Notes under the pieces: model-generated
The model's database searches: none
What the model was told of the DNA's origin: nothing
The model's input: the letters and a program-made list of their open reading frames with translations, nothing else
Shown: one piece after another, positions 1 to 10,800 of the stretch
Layout of the letters: each line of letters starts with the position of its first letter
How positions within the stretch are numbered: the stretch's first letter is position 1
Source of the DNA: Schizochytrium sp. CCTCC M209059
Lineage: Eukaryota; Sar; Bigyra; Thraustochytrida; Thraustochytriidae
Direction: 5' to 3'
DNA: 64,000 nucleotides
Assembly: GCA_000818945.1 (NCBI GenBank)
Contig: KN805378.1
Span: forward strand, 205,523 to 269,522
Made by a program: the position numbers and the translations under genes

Positions 1-996
1 GCCTGCTCGCCTGCTCGCCCGCTTGCCAGCCCGCGCGCGCCGGAGCCCGCCCGCGCGCCGGAGCCCGAGCGCCTGCGCCACCGCGGCCAGCGGCCAGCCG
101 CCGGAGATCGCGGGATCGGGTTTGAACGTACCGCTGTCTGCTTGGCTTGCCTGCTTGGCTTGGCCTGCCCTGCGCGGCGTGGATCCGATTCGATTGGCGC
201 GCCGCGACGCCGCGACGCCGCGCGCGAGCGAGCGAGCTCCGCGCGCGCCAAAGGCAGCGGGGGTCGGCGCGAGGCGGCGCCCTGGTCGCGCGCGACGGAC
301 GGAAGGCCTGCCTGGCGCCGGCGCCTCTGATCTGCGTGCCTTGCCTTCTCTGCGTACATACATACATACCACATACATACGGACGTCTACAGCGCTCGTG
401 CTCGAGTTCGAGTTCGAGTCCGAGTTCGAGTTCGAGTTCGAGGCCAACCTCGAGGCCAACCTCGAGGGCGAGGCCGGCCTCGAGGCGAGGGCGAGAGCGG
501 GGTCTCGCTCGGCGTAGGGACCTCGAGCGGACGGACCGCCGAGCGCAGTCCCTGCCTGCTCGTTCGTATCTCTGGCCTCTGCCCGGGCGAGCGCGACAAG
601 CACGTGCAGCTCGGCTTGCGCAAGGACGAACACAAGCACGAGGAAGGCCTGCTCGGAACCCGACCTGCGAGCGGAGCGGAGACACCGACGGAGAGACAGA
701 CGCGCCGGCGGGCAGACAGCCGGACAGGCACGGGGAGACGGCCGCAGAAACGAAGGAGCAAGCGAGCGAGCGAGCGAGCGAGCAAGCTGCGAAAGGACTG
801 GCGCGGGGCGGGATCGCCCCGATTTGGCGAGGCGAGGTTGGGTTGGGTGGCGCGAGTGGGCGACGCGCGCGCACGCTCGTGAGCGTGCGGGCCGCGCACT
901 TGCCCGTCCACCCTGGCCAGCCACGGACCGGAGCCGGCAGAGCGGACGGGCACACCCGCAAGGTGCCCGCGACGCGACCGGCAAACCAACAAGAAC
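1..996. promoter_or_regulatory. GC-rich upstream region of the ankyrin gene, with simple repeats
   Basis: No convincing gene is seen. The open frames here are long only because the DNA is GC-rich; their translations are Arg/Ala-rich and low in complexity. Visible structures are a CATA-rich stretch near 357-380, a hexamer tract of TTCGAG units near 401-442 and a (GAGC)n tract at 761-783. The region ends at the ATG of the ankyrin gene, so it probably holds that gene's promoter and 5' leader. The (GAGC)n tract recurs upstream of several other genes in this window. Confidence 0.4.
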
Positions 997-2694
997 ATGC
1001 TGCGGAACGAACTCGAAGAGGTGGAAGACAAGTTTGATCGGGTCTCCATCCGCAAACGCGCGCGCAACGTCTCCTTCGTGGGCAGCCGCAGACACTGCAC
1101 GCCTCGCATCGGGTCAGATGCCGTCGTCTCGCGCTCCCCCGGCACCCTTGGCTCGCACCACAAGGCAGTGAGCTTCAGTCTCAATGACAGGGGCTCCGTC
1201 GATCTGCGCAAATGCCTTCTCGATGACCAGGCCGACGAAGTAGAGGGTCTTCTCGAGTGCTCCCCGGGAGAGCGCTTCGGGTCGCTTCGTCTCACCCCTC
1301 TCATGATCGCCGCGCGTGCCGGCGAACTCAGCATCGTCGAGACGCTTCTCGATCGCGGTGCAAGCCCCATGGACTCCGACGCACGCGGCTTCGATGCGCT
1401 CATGTACGCTGTGCGAGACGGGCACGCCCTGGTGGCGCACCTGCTTCTTCGGGCCATCAAGTACGCCGTCAGCCGCTCCGGCGAGACCGGTTACTCCTTT
1501 TTCAACAAGCATGGCCTCACCCACATGCTTTACGCCGCCACCAACGGCCGCACAAACTGCGTAGAAATTCTGCGACGCAACGGAAGCCGCGTCGACCTCC
1601 CCGACGCTACAGGCTTCACACCTCTTATGGCTGCCTGCCAGAACGGGCACGTGGAGACCGCAAGATGTCTCCTAGACTATGGTGCGAAAATAGACCGTCG
1701 CGACCGAGTCGGCATGACTGCACTCGCCTGGGCCGTGCGCGAAGGCTCTGTTTTTTGCACCGATCTTTTGCTGCACCATGGTGCAGACGTCGAGCTCGCC
1801 GACAAACGCCGCCGCCCACCCCTCTTTTGGGCAGTCATGGAGGGCCACAGCGTCATTGGCGAACGTCTCTTGCAAGCCGGCGCGACCGTATGTGATACGG
1901 TTCGCTACGCGGTTTTGCATTCGCACCAGGTCGCCAGCCAGGCGCGCCACGAGTCTCGCGGTCGCGCTCACCATCCCCAGCAACTTCAACAGCAACAGCA
2001 GCACCAGCACCAGCTCCACGAGCAACAGCAGCAACAGCAACAGCAACAACACCACCAACATCAGCACCAGCACCAGCAGCGCCAGCAAAACAACGACCAA
2101 GACTTCCAGCACCAACGAAACAACGAGCATGAGCTTGTGCGTGGCGCTCGCCAGCAAAACCCCCACGAACAGCACACGGGCCAAGGCATTGGGGCAGGCG
2201 CCTGCACAGGGTCGCAGGCCCAGCTCGACGCCGACGCACTCCACCTCAAGCAGCGCATCCAGCAGCAGGACAAGGAAATGCTGCGAGGACAGCAGCAAGA
2301 AGACCAGGTTGATCAGCTCGACGCCAGTCTCAACTCCTTCGATACCATATTTGAGGCTGACGAAGACAGCGGAAACGATGACACGCGCGCCGAGGACTCC
2401 GAGTCCGACGAATTCTCCTCGGACCAGTCCCCTGACCATATGAGCATGTCGCGTCTCGAGCTGCCTCGCACAGGCCTGCCGCTCGCTCCTCGCCACGCAC
2501 AGCAGTCTCGTCAGCAACACCGCCAACCTGACGACGAGGATGACGGCGAGAACGATGCTGACGATGATGAGGATCACGATGATGGCGCCGTTTTCGATCT
2601 AGACGACGATGACGACATCATGACCATGTCACGTCACATCACGCCCTCGTCCTCCATGCCGGCTGCCCTCCCCTCCGTCATCCCCACGCTCTGA
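997..2694 (+). CDS. ankyrin-repeat protein with Q/H-rich and acidic tail
   Basis: 565 aa starting at a true ATG. Residues about 98-310 form five to six ankyrin repeats, with recognisable units such as TPLMAACQNGHVETARCLL and TALAWAVREG. Ankyrin repeats are protein-binding scaffolds; the partner is unknown. After the repeats comes a Gln/His-rich low-complexity tract (about 325-366, encoded by CAG/CAA/CAC runs), then a Gln-rich linker and two strongly acidic stretches (about 448-475 and 512-545). No catalytic domain, signal peptide or membrane segment is seen. The Q/H and acidic tail would fit a nuclear or regulatory protein, but that is inference. A long antisense frame over the N-terminal half is a GC-driven shadow. 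The stop codon runs directly into a TGA trinucleotide tract. Confidence 0.85.
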   Translation: MLRNELEEVEDKFDRVSIRKRARNVSFVGSRRHCTPRIGSDAVVSRSPGTLGSHHKAVSFSLNDRGSVDLRKCLLDDQADEVEGLLECSPGERFGSLRLTPLMIAARAGELSIVETLLDRGASPMDSDARGFDALMYAVRDGHALVAHLLLRAIKYAVSRSGETGYSFFNKHGLTHMLYAATNGRTNCVEILRRNGSRVDLPDATGFTPLMAACQNGHVETARCLLDYGAKIDRRDRVGMTALAWAVREGSVFCTDLLLHHGADVELADKRRRPPLFWAVMEGHSVIGERLLQAGATVCDTVRYAVLHSHQVASQARHESRGRAHHPQQLQQQQQHQHQLHEQQQQQQQQQHHQHQHQHQQRQQNNDQDFQHQRNNEHELVRGARQQNPHEQHTGQGIGAGACTGSQAQLDADALHLKQRIQQQDKEMLRGQQQEDQVDQLDASLNSFDTIFEADEDSGNDDTRAEDSESDEFSSDQSPDHMSMSRLELPRTGLPLAPRHAQQSRQQHRQPDDEDDGENDADDDEDHDDGAVFDLDDDDDIMTMSRHITPSSSMPAALPSVIPTL

Positions 2695-2715
2695 TGATGA
2701 TGATGATGATGATGA
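2692..2715. repeat. (TGA)n microsatellite at the ankyrin stop codon
   Basis: Eight consecutive TGA triplets. The first is the in-frame stop of the ankyrin gene, so slippage here would not alter the protein. Confidence 0.9.
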
Positions 2716-3132
2716 CTGTTACAAGAGAATTTGAAGAGAAAAAGATAAAAAAAATTGCCTTGATATCACCCATTCCTTTGTGTATACTGACTTCGCATCT
2801 CATTTTTCTTCCCCTTTCTTTTGAAACGGGGCCTCAAGAGTGACGATTCGCAGGTTGATCGCCACCCGCCTCCACCATCACATTTTCGCCACGCGAAACT
2901 TCGCTTCTGTCTGGAGCGTCAAAATCTATTCGCGTTCCACCAATCATTCACACCGAAAACATTCAAATCCGAGATAGCAACACACTTTCTCAGTCATTTT
3001 TTCTTTGTCCACATCCGTCGCGTCTCACTCGCGTGCCACCATCACTTTATATCCTTTTGTCGCAGTCTAAAATCGTTGCTGCTCTTGTTTACGTTTACTA
3101 TATCATATTCAGGCTTCGTTCCATTCTGCAGC
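2716..3132. other. convergent intergenic spacer, no gene seen
   Basis: AT-richer 3' region between the ankyrin gene (+) and DPH5 (-), with T-rich runs. It presumably holds the 3' UTRs of both genes. No further gene or RNA is supported. Confidence 0.5.
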
Positions 3133-4029
3133 TCATGCACCTTCACTGTCGTCATCGTCCTCGCCGTCCTCGCCAGCGCCAGACTCAGATTCTGCCTCGA
3201 CACGCTTGTCTTCTGCCGTGGGGCGAAAGAGCGCGAGCATCTCCTCCTCAATAACATGAGTTTCGCCTACAATCACAAGCGAGTGCAAAGGGGGGCCAAA
3301 CTCAACTTCAAGAAGTTCTTGCATTGTGCCAGCGATGATCTTTTGCGAGGCCTGGCCGACGCGGGCAACGCCTACGCATCGCGTCGTCTCGCGCGAAAGC
3401 ACGCCTTGCTTACGCACCTCCTCCTCAATGTAAAGCAGCTGCTCAATCGCCTCTTTGATGGTCATGTACCGGGGCGGGTCGTAGACGAACTTGCCCGTCG
3501 TCTCTAGTTTTTCGATATTCGGTTCCTTCACCTTGATGTCAAGCAAGCACAGCGAGTGCAGCTTGGCCTTGGCATTCACCTCAATCTTGTCGTAAAAGCT
3601 GTCCGGCTTCCAGTTGCCCTGAAAGAGCGGAATCGACACCGTCTGGCCAAAGTTGTAGAGTTGCAGACCGCAGCTCCCGATCGCATTCATGATCGACGCA
3701 TTATGAATGACCTGCACCTTGATGCCCTTTTGCACAGCGCGCAAGTACATGTCCGTGTGCGTAGTGGCCCCAAAGGGATCGCCGACAACGAGCAGCGCAA
3801 CATCAGTCTCCTCGGCACCCTCAAGAATTTCGTCTGACCCGCTCTCAACGAGCTCGCGGTCTGCGAGTCGCACTGGCTTGCCGTAGTACGCCTCGAGTTT
3901 CGCTGTGTCCACGCCCAGGATGGACGTGTAGTGCTCAAGAAAGACGCGCTCACAGCTCTTGACGGCCTCGAGACCCTTGACAGTGATGTCTGTCTCGTCG
4001 CCAAGACCGAGCCCAATAATGTACAGCAT
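3133..4029 (-). CDS. DPH5: diphthine methyl ester synthase (DPH5)
   Basis: 298 aa, ATG start. It begins with the family hallmark MLYIIGLGLGDETDITVKGL and continues with VVGDPFGATTHTDMYLRA and IHNASIMNAIGSCGLQLYNFG, all typical of DPH5 methyltransferases of the tetrapyrrole-methylase fold. The enzyme methylates the modified histidine of elongation factor 2 using S-adenosylmethionine, an intermediate step of diphthamide synthesis in the cytosol. Length matches the family (about 270-300 aa) apart from a short acidic C-terminal tail of about 25 residues rich in Glu, Asp and Gly. Diphthamide is made only in eukaryotes and archaea, which supports a eukaryotic source. It converges with the upstream ankyrin gene; the two-pore channel gene lies behind it on the same strand. 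Confidence 0.95.
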   Translation of the reverse strand: MLYIIGLGLGDETDITVKGLEAVKSCERVFLEHYTSILGVDTAKLEAYYGKPVRLADRELVESGSDEILEGAEETDVALLVVGDPFGATTHTDMYLRAVQKGIKVQVIHNASIMNAIGSCGLQLYNFGQTVSIPLFQGNWKPDSFYDKIEVNAKAKLHSLCLLDIKVKEPNIEKLETTGKFVYDPPRYMTIKEAIEQLLYIEEEVRKQGVLSRETTRCVGVARVGQASQKIIAGTMQELLEVEFGPPLHSLVIVGETHVIEEEMLALFRPTAEDKRVEAESESGAGEDGEDDDDSEGA

Positions 4030-4151
4030 CTTGCCTGCTTGCCTGCGTGCCTGCTCGCTTACGCGCTCGCTTGCTCGCCCACTTGCGCGCTCCTTGTCTT
4101 GTCTTTATTTATTTGGGCGGGGGCTCAACCACTCATCATCACTTGTCTTGG

Positions 4152-4177
<26 letters not shown>
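4152..4177. repeat. 26-base poly(A) tract
   Basis: An uninterrupted run of 26 A (poly-T on the minus strand) between DPH5 and the channel gene. It sits in the 324-bp spacer 4030-4353, which otherwise shows A-rich 3' sequence of the channel gene and no gene. Confidence 0.9.
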
Positions 4178-4182
<5 letters not shown>

Positions 4183-4353
4183 TAAAAGAGCAACTTGAAA
4201 GGTACACCGAAGCAAGGAAAGAGGGGAACCAGAGTGCAGAAGCCATCAAATAGCACAGAGGAAAAGAAACGAAAAGAAAGAAACTTCGATCGAAATGAAT
4301 AGTATCGAAGTAAAAAAAAAAAGAAACACAACAGCATGACGACTACAGAGCAC

Positions 4354-5346
4354 TCAAGGAACAAGGTTGCCAATGATGGAGGAAAAGACCCGCTCAGTTT
4401 CCGGAGACGCAAACTCCGCGTTGATGCTCTCCGGCGTGAGATCCTTGAACGCAGTGTCGAGGCGGCGAAAGTCACTCAAATCCACCTTGCCTTCCTGCTC
4501 CAGACGGTACATGATAAACTCCATCTTGGTGAGCACCTCAATCAGGTCGCGCTTCGTGTAGTGCTGAATGGCCTCCGTGTCGGTGACATTGCGCATGGCG
4601 ATGATGCCAACGCGGGCGGAAAGGTGCTCGCGAATTACATGCTGACGCTCCTCGCGCTGGGCACGCCACCGGAGCTTGCGAGATTCCAGAATAACGTCCA
4701 TCAGACTGCCGATGAGACGAAAAAGCATAAAGACTCCAATCGTGACCCAAAAAATCGCAAACAAACGACCCTCGTGCGTTCGCGGCGCAAGATCTCCATA
4801 GCCTACCGTTGACAGCGTCGTCACCGTAAAGTAAAGAGAATCCACAAACGAGTAATCCTCCACGTAGACGAAAAAGATTGTACTGATCAGCATGAGAAGG
4901 AAGACAATGAGGACGTTAATGACGAGCTGTTTACGAGCGCGACTCATAAAGCGCTTCGTCTCTTCTTCGTTGCCCTCCTCCAGCTCCTCGACATCAATGG
5001 AAAACAAAAAGTCAGAGACCTCGAGAGCGTAGCCCAGAAGGAAGAGGCTCACCAGCACGTAGCCGGCCGTGAACAGTTTCGTGCCGTCATCATAAGGGAC
5101 CACGTCTCCGTACCCGACCGTCGAAAGGGTCACCACGGCAAAGTAAAAGGCGTCGTTGAACGTCGTGTCGTACGTCTCATCAAGACCCTGGCTTGTGTAC
5201 AAGGGATTAATGTATTGGAACGCCAGGGCGCCGACTAAAGCGTATAAGAACACGCCGAGTATCAGGCCCATGATGATCTTCTTTTGCTCCCACGGCGTCG
5301 TCATCTTGGCCCCTCCATACGACGATTTCTGAAACACGTACACCAT
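4354..5346 (-). CDS. two-pore-domain potassium channel (TPK/K2P type)
   Basis: 330 aa, ATG start. It has two pore loops, each with a perfect K+ selectivity filter: TLSTVGYGD at residues 73-81 and again at 177-185. Four membrane segments flank them at about 24-44, 91-110, 140-161 and 195-218, giving the TM-P-TM-TM-P-TM topology of two-pore K+ channels. A charged linker (about 118-140) and a cytosolic C-terminal tail of about 110 residues follow. No EF-hand pair like that of plant TPK1 is recognisable. Its role would be K+ leak or background conductance at the plasma or vacuolar membrane. No signal peptide is seen, as is usual for this family. Confidence 0.92.
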   Translation of the reverse strand: MVYVFQKSSYGGAKMTTPWEQKKIIMGLILGVFLYALVGALAFQYINPLYTSQGLDETYDTTFNDAFYFAVVTLSTVGYGDVVPYDDGTKLFTAGYVLVSLFLLGYALEVSDFLFSIDVEELEEGNEEETKRFMSRARKQLVINVLIVFLLMLISTIFFVYVEDYSFVDSLYFTVTTLSTVGYGDLAPRTHEGRLFAIFWVTIGVFMLFRLIGSLMDVILESRKLRWRAQREERQHVIREHLSARVGIIAMRNVTDTEAIQHYTKRDLIEVLTKMEFIMYRLEQEGKVDLSDFRRLDTAFKDLTPESINAEFASPETERVFSSIIGNLVP

Positions 5347-5962
5347 GGTCCCGCGGCGCCTGCGCGTCTATACTGCCTTCTGGCCGACCTCCACCGCGAG
5401 CAGCTGTGAGCTCGCTCGCGCGCGCGCCTCCTCTCGCACAATCAACCAATGTCCCCCGGAACACCCGCCCGCGCACGAAGCCGCTCGCTCGCTCGCTCGC
5501 TCGCCTCGGCCTGCGTGCTCGCGTGCGCGTGCTCGCGTGCGCGTGCTCGCGTGCGCCTCGCCGTTCTGCCTCCTCGCCCCGCCGCCGCGCCGCGATCGGG
5601 ACTTGCGTCGCCAAGCTGACCGGGCAGGCCAGGCACGCGAGGCCAGCACAGCGAACGTGCAGAGAGTGCACAGTCAAACCCAAAGCCAGCGCGTGCAGCG
5701 CGTGTGCATACTACTAATAGTACACAGAGAGATAGCGGTAGAGGCAGAGGCAGGCGGCCTCTATACCACCCTGTAAGTACACACCCCCTTTCCCTTCTCT
5801 GCGCGTTTACAGCACTTGGTTTCTGTATACTACGTACGTACGTATGTCGATTGCTGGACATGGATGGATCGATCGATTGGGATCGAGCGATTGCCCGCAT
5901 CGACGTGCACGCGCTGGACGTGGAGCTGCAGCTGGAGCTGGCGCTGGGGCTGCTGGCAGCGG
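5347..5962. promoter_or_regulatory. upstream region of the K+ channel gene with GC-rich repeats
   Basis: Spacer between the start of the channel gene (-) and the 3' end of the TRF4-like gene (-). It contains a (GCTC)n tract at 5483-5504, which reads GAGC in the sense of the channel gene, and a 14-bp unit GTGCTCGCGTGCGC repeated about three times at 5515-5556. No protein gene is supported. Confidence 0.4.
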
Positions 5963-7823
5963 TCAGGAGGAGGAGGAGGCGGCGGCCGCGGAGGCGGGGG
6001 CGGAGGCGGCGGCGGCGGCGGCGGGGGGCTGGCCGGTCTTGGGCCGCGGCGAGAGCGCGCTCGAGGAGGGCCAGCGCACGATCTTCTGCAGGAGAGGGCT
6101 CGCACTGGGCTGGCCGGCGTGGCCAAAGAGCGCGCGCCGCAAGACGTCCGAGGCGTCCATAAAGGCGCGCTGGATGGAGGCGATGCGGAAACAGTTGCGG
6201 CCGACGTTGTTGCCAGGGCTGAGCGGGTCGTCGATGAAGACCGGGTCGAAGCGGTGCGAGTCGAACGAAGACGCGTCCGCCTGCACGGAAGACCGCGTCT
6301 GCGAAGAGGTCGGCGCCCCAAGACGCTCTCGCAGGTGAAAAGAACTCGTACGCCCCGGCAGGCTCTCCGTGTCCGAGGACGCGCTGGTAAGGTAGTTCTC
6401 CGACTTACGCGGGAATATCCCCTTGGCCAGCGAGACCCCCATCGCCGCTGCGTCAAAGTGACGCCCGTAAAAATTGAGAAACCCGAGGAGCAAATGCCCC
6501 AGGTGCGCGTTGACGGTGGTCGGATACGCGTGATGCGAAAACTGCCCGTGGCTGCTGCTCCGAATGCGCGTCCCATTCTGCCGTGGAGCAGGCATCGCAA
6601 GAGCTGGATTCCCGTTTTGCAAATACACCACCACGAGCAAGAGTAAGCCATACGAGGAGAGGCCACCGGCATAGCCGTAGCCAAGGCCGCGATCGGCAAG
6701 AAACTTTTTCAGAATGAGAAGCAGTGGCGTCAGCGCAAGGTGTTGCTTGCGCAGGGTCGCCACGAGTTTCACCGTGGCCAGCCCATTGTGCTGATCCGTC
6801 TGGAAAGATATGTCTAGCTGGACTCGCGCCGGCGCCAGCGTCGTCAGCTTGATGATCGGGACAGGCGTCAATATGGTCTTCACAGTGTCCCCATCGATCC
6901 ACTCCGCAAAGCGAAGTGCCTCTGCAAGATTTTGCTGCCAGCTCATCTTGATGGCGTTGCGTCCTTCCAATGGGCCCGGCTCGTCCGCAATGTCGTCCTG
7001 CATCACCTTGGGGAGGCAAATAACAAGGTCCAAATCTCCATCGGGAAGACTCAGGCCACTTGCGCACGAGCCGTACTTTTTCACGGTTGCGCGGGGCCAT
7101 AGATGCCGCACAACTCCAGTCACGCGCTCGACAATCACGCCCTCTGCAGAAAGTCGCTGCTTCCGGTGCGTCTGGCATGCCTCGACAAAACCGGCAATCT
7201 CCAGGTCCAACCTGTGAATACCTTCCATCGACGTAGGCGGAGTACCTTGCCAAAACGCGCCGGCGCTACTTGTTCGAAACATCTGTGCAGACCCTGCACT
7301 CTGCGCTTGCTGCGCCTGCTGATGCTGGTGATGCCGCAAATGTGGGGGCGGGGGAGGTGCAGGGTCCACCATTTGACGCTGCTGTTGTTCCTGCTGCTGT
7401 CGTTCCTCTTGGTCTTGAAGCTCTTGTTGCAGCTGCTCCTGTAAGGTCTGCCCGTGCCATTCGCGAGGAAAGGGCACGCTAGGCCGCCTGCGATGCACCA
7501 TCGGGCCGTGCACGGCATCCATGGGGAACGGATAAAACCAGGGATCGGTAAAAAGGACGCCAGCTGCGTTCGTATTGTAGTACATTGCATACTGGCTGGA
7601 AACGGCATCAAGCATCGGCCCTGGTCCAAAATGACTGCCCTCTTGCTGTTGTTGCTGCTGCTGGTGAGGTAGATAAAAGTCTGCCAATGGGGCCTCGATT
7701 TGCGAGAGCTGCCGAGGGCGTGCGAGAGGAGTTTGCGGCGCACTCCGAAGACCATTCGGTACCGGCGACGACGTCTTTCCCGCGCCTCCACTTCGCGAAA
7801 CCCCCGTCTTGGTGCCCACAGCG

Positions 7824-7868
<45 letters not shown>

Positions 7869-10800
7869 AATGACGACGACGATATTGGCGTCGCAATGGA
7901 TGCGGCGTGACCTCGCTGTTGCACGCTAGCAACACTCATTCCCGCACTATTCGAAGTGGAAACCACCCGCTTTCCCGATGCAGGCCTTCGCGCCGACGTC
8001 CCAGCTGCTGCGGCAGCAGCATACGACGTGGAATTTAGCGAGGACGAGGCCGTCCCAACTAGGTTGTTGGCCGTCGCTGCGCCATTCACTGGCACTTGCG
8101 ACACGGGCGCCATCGCAGGAGTAGACACGCTCGACTTTACAGCGAGCACGGCATCCAAAACACTTGTGATGTGATCGAGCTTGGCCTCAATTGACCTGCG
8201 CCACTCCGCATCGGCGCGCTGGTACGAGGCTATTTCCCGATCCTTGGCCAGACACGATTCGCATGCCTGATCAGCTACTGCTTCATCATTGAGGGTCGAT
8301 CCGAGAGAAATTGCGCTTTGCGATGAATCAGAGCGCATGAAGCGCGTCTGACGCTTCGCGGCATCATCAGTATATGTTTTCTCATGCTCCATGATTGCCG
8401 AAGCCGCGCCGCAGCTCCCATTACGTCGCTTTGACGTTCTTCGATTCATTGAGCGGCTCGAGCGGGATTCTGCTTCATTCGCTGACGCAGTGGAGTTGCG
8501 CCGATGCCCGTCCGCAGAAAAAGGTCTTCGTCTCCATCGCTTCGAGATCGTCGTCCACTCGCCATCGTCACTGTGACTTCCGTCTTTTAACTCTGTTGTG
8601 GATGTCACCATTTCCGTGAGAGCAGTTTCCGACCCAGCTGCCGAGAGCTGAGGCCTATGCTGACTTTCGTGAAGTGAAGCCTTCTCATTTTTTAATGATG
8701 AAGCATCTTCAGCTTCCAGAGACGTAGCCTTTCCGGTCTCCTTTAATGTAACAGCTTCGCTTTCTAGCGGCGAAGCTCTTCCTTTCTTCAGTAACGAAGC
8801 ACTTTCGTTCACCAATATTGTACGTCCGTCCGGCGCGGGTTCACGTTGCTCCAGCGCGCTCTTATTTACAACTGCTATGTCGTTTGAACTCGTCAAACAT
8901 GCAGTCTCGACATGCGTCGCAGCGTCACTCGTCTCAGTCCATAGCCCATCGTCTCGCCCAGGACCATCATGAGACTCGGTCTCGGACGATCTGGCGTCAT
9001 CTGAATCTTCATACGCGTCATCATGATAGAGGTCGTCGAGATACTTGTCCCCACCGTTAGGAGAAGCTCTGTTTGCCGTCAGCATGGATTGGCGAGAAGG
9101 TCCTTCGTCATCAGTTGTGAATGAGAAATCCTCCGAAGGCGGCGCTGAACGGTCTTTCCTGTCCGCTTCACCATGGCGAGTAATGGCTCTGGATGAGATT
9201 TGCCCATCGTCATCGCTCTCGAGCGTCACGCCTGCATCAACGGCGCCGGCCCACAAATTCGAATGACGAACACGACTGTTGCCGAGGTCAGAGTCTTCAA
9301 AATGAAAATTAGCCTCCTCGCGGTGACTTGCCGTTTGCGTCGCGCGGTCACTTGTGCGCTCATCAAGGTCGCCCAAAAGATTCGCAATAAAGCTACGCCC
9401 ATCATCCACTGATGAGTGCGAGCCCATGGGATTTGACCATGCAAAAAGTGGCACGTCCACGTCCGAGGTGCCCCAGATGCTGGCAATGTGATTGTGGGCG
9501 CTTGCACCGAGATTGTACATATTCTGATCGCGTCGAAGACTATGATTCTGATGTTCCGCAGAGCCTGCGTGCAGCGAATCGGAAGAAAATTCGACAATCG
9601 AGTTAGACTGGCCCGCATCGGCAGTTGGAACTTGCACTGATGTTGATCCTGGCTCTGGCGCTGGCGCTGGTGACGGCGCTGACGCCTGACCTGGCGCTGG
9701 CGGCGGTGCTGGGAGGCCGTCAAAACCTGGTGTCGATAGTTCGTCGACGCGAGGAAGTGGCTCGGTCACAGTGGATCGCGAAGGGCTGCTACTTCGGCTA
9801 CTACCATTGCTTTTGATATTGTTCGAACTGCTGGCAATGCCAAAACGTGTGGCGTGCATATTCCTGCTCTTGCTGCTGCCGTTATTGGTCTGCTCGTCGT
9901 TGTCACTATCCTTTTCATAGTTACCTTCATCGATGCTGCTGCTCGTACGCTTATTACAGTTGTCAAAACCTTTTTCGGGAAATGCACCGCGTGTATCTGG
10001 TGTCCTTTGCGAGCCAGCGATCTGCCATCCTGGAGATGACGGATTAAGCCTGACCTCCTGCGTTGGCTTGCTGTTCAAAAGAGTAGGCTTTTCCAGGACG
10101 GGAGGCATGGGCGACGAGGCCGAAAGGGAAGACACATAACGACCATTCGTCGGCGAACCAGAGGCAGCATCCTCGTGGGTTCGTGGCGAGGGCGAGGGTG
10201 AGGGCGAGGGCGAGGGCGAGGGCGAGGGCAAAGGGGGTGGCGCGGACGAGGCGGCGGCGCTACGAGACTTGTTCTTTTTTCGTTTGCGCTTGGCGGATTT
10301 CTTAAAAGGGGTCTGCGACTTTTCGGTAACATTTGAACTGTCAGATGCCCCTTCGCAAAGATTTTCAATCAACATCTGACGCCAGGCGCTCTCCACGGCA
10401 GTCTGTAGTATCAAAAGGAGCTCTGACCGAAGTGACCCAAGAGCAAAGAGACCAGGTTCGCGAGGCTCAAAGTTGGCCTGCGCAAATGCAGCAAGCGGCT
10501 CAATGACTCTGCGAAATGCTGAGCGTCCCTCCGGGGCCGCGCGTTGAGCGATGAGAAGCGCATCGGCAATGTCAAAGGCAAGATCGCCGTAGGCGCTCGA
10601 CGCAAACTTGGATAAGTGCATGGCATGGGCCCCAATACCGCGAAGGTCAATCTCCGTCCGTGCGCACACGTACTTGATCTGAAGCCGTTTCCAGGCTTTG
10701 CACAGAGCATTGCCCGACACCCCATTGCTCCACAGCACTGCAGATTGACGCTCGGAAGGCAACGTTTGGAACCATCTCCATGCCTCTTGTGTATGCGCAT

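Noticed and set aside
387..1460. 357-codon minus-strand open frame over the start of the ankyrin gene
   Set aside because: Arg/Ser/Thr-rich, repeat-derived translation; antisense to a clear ankyrin domain. GC-driven shadow.
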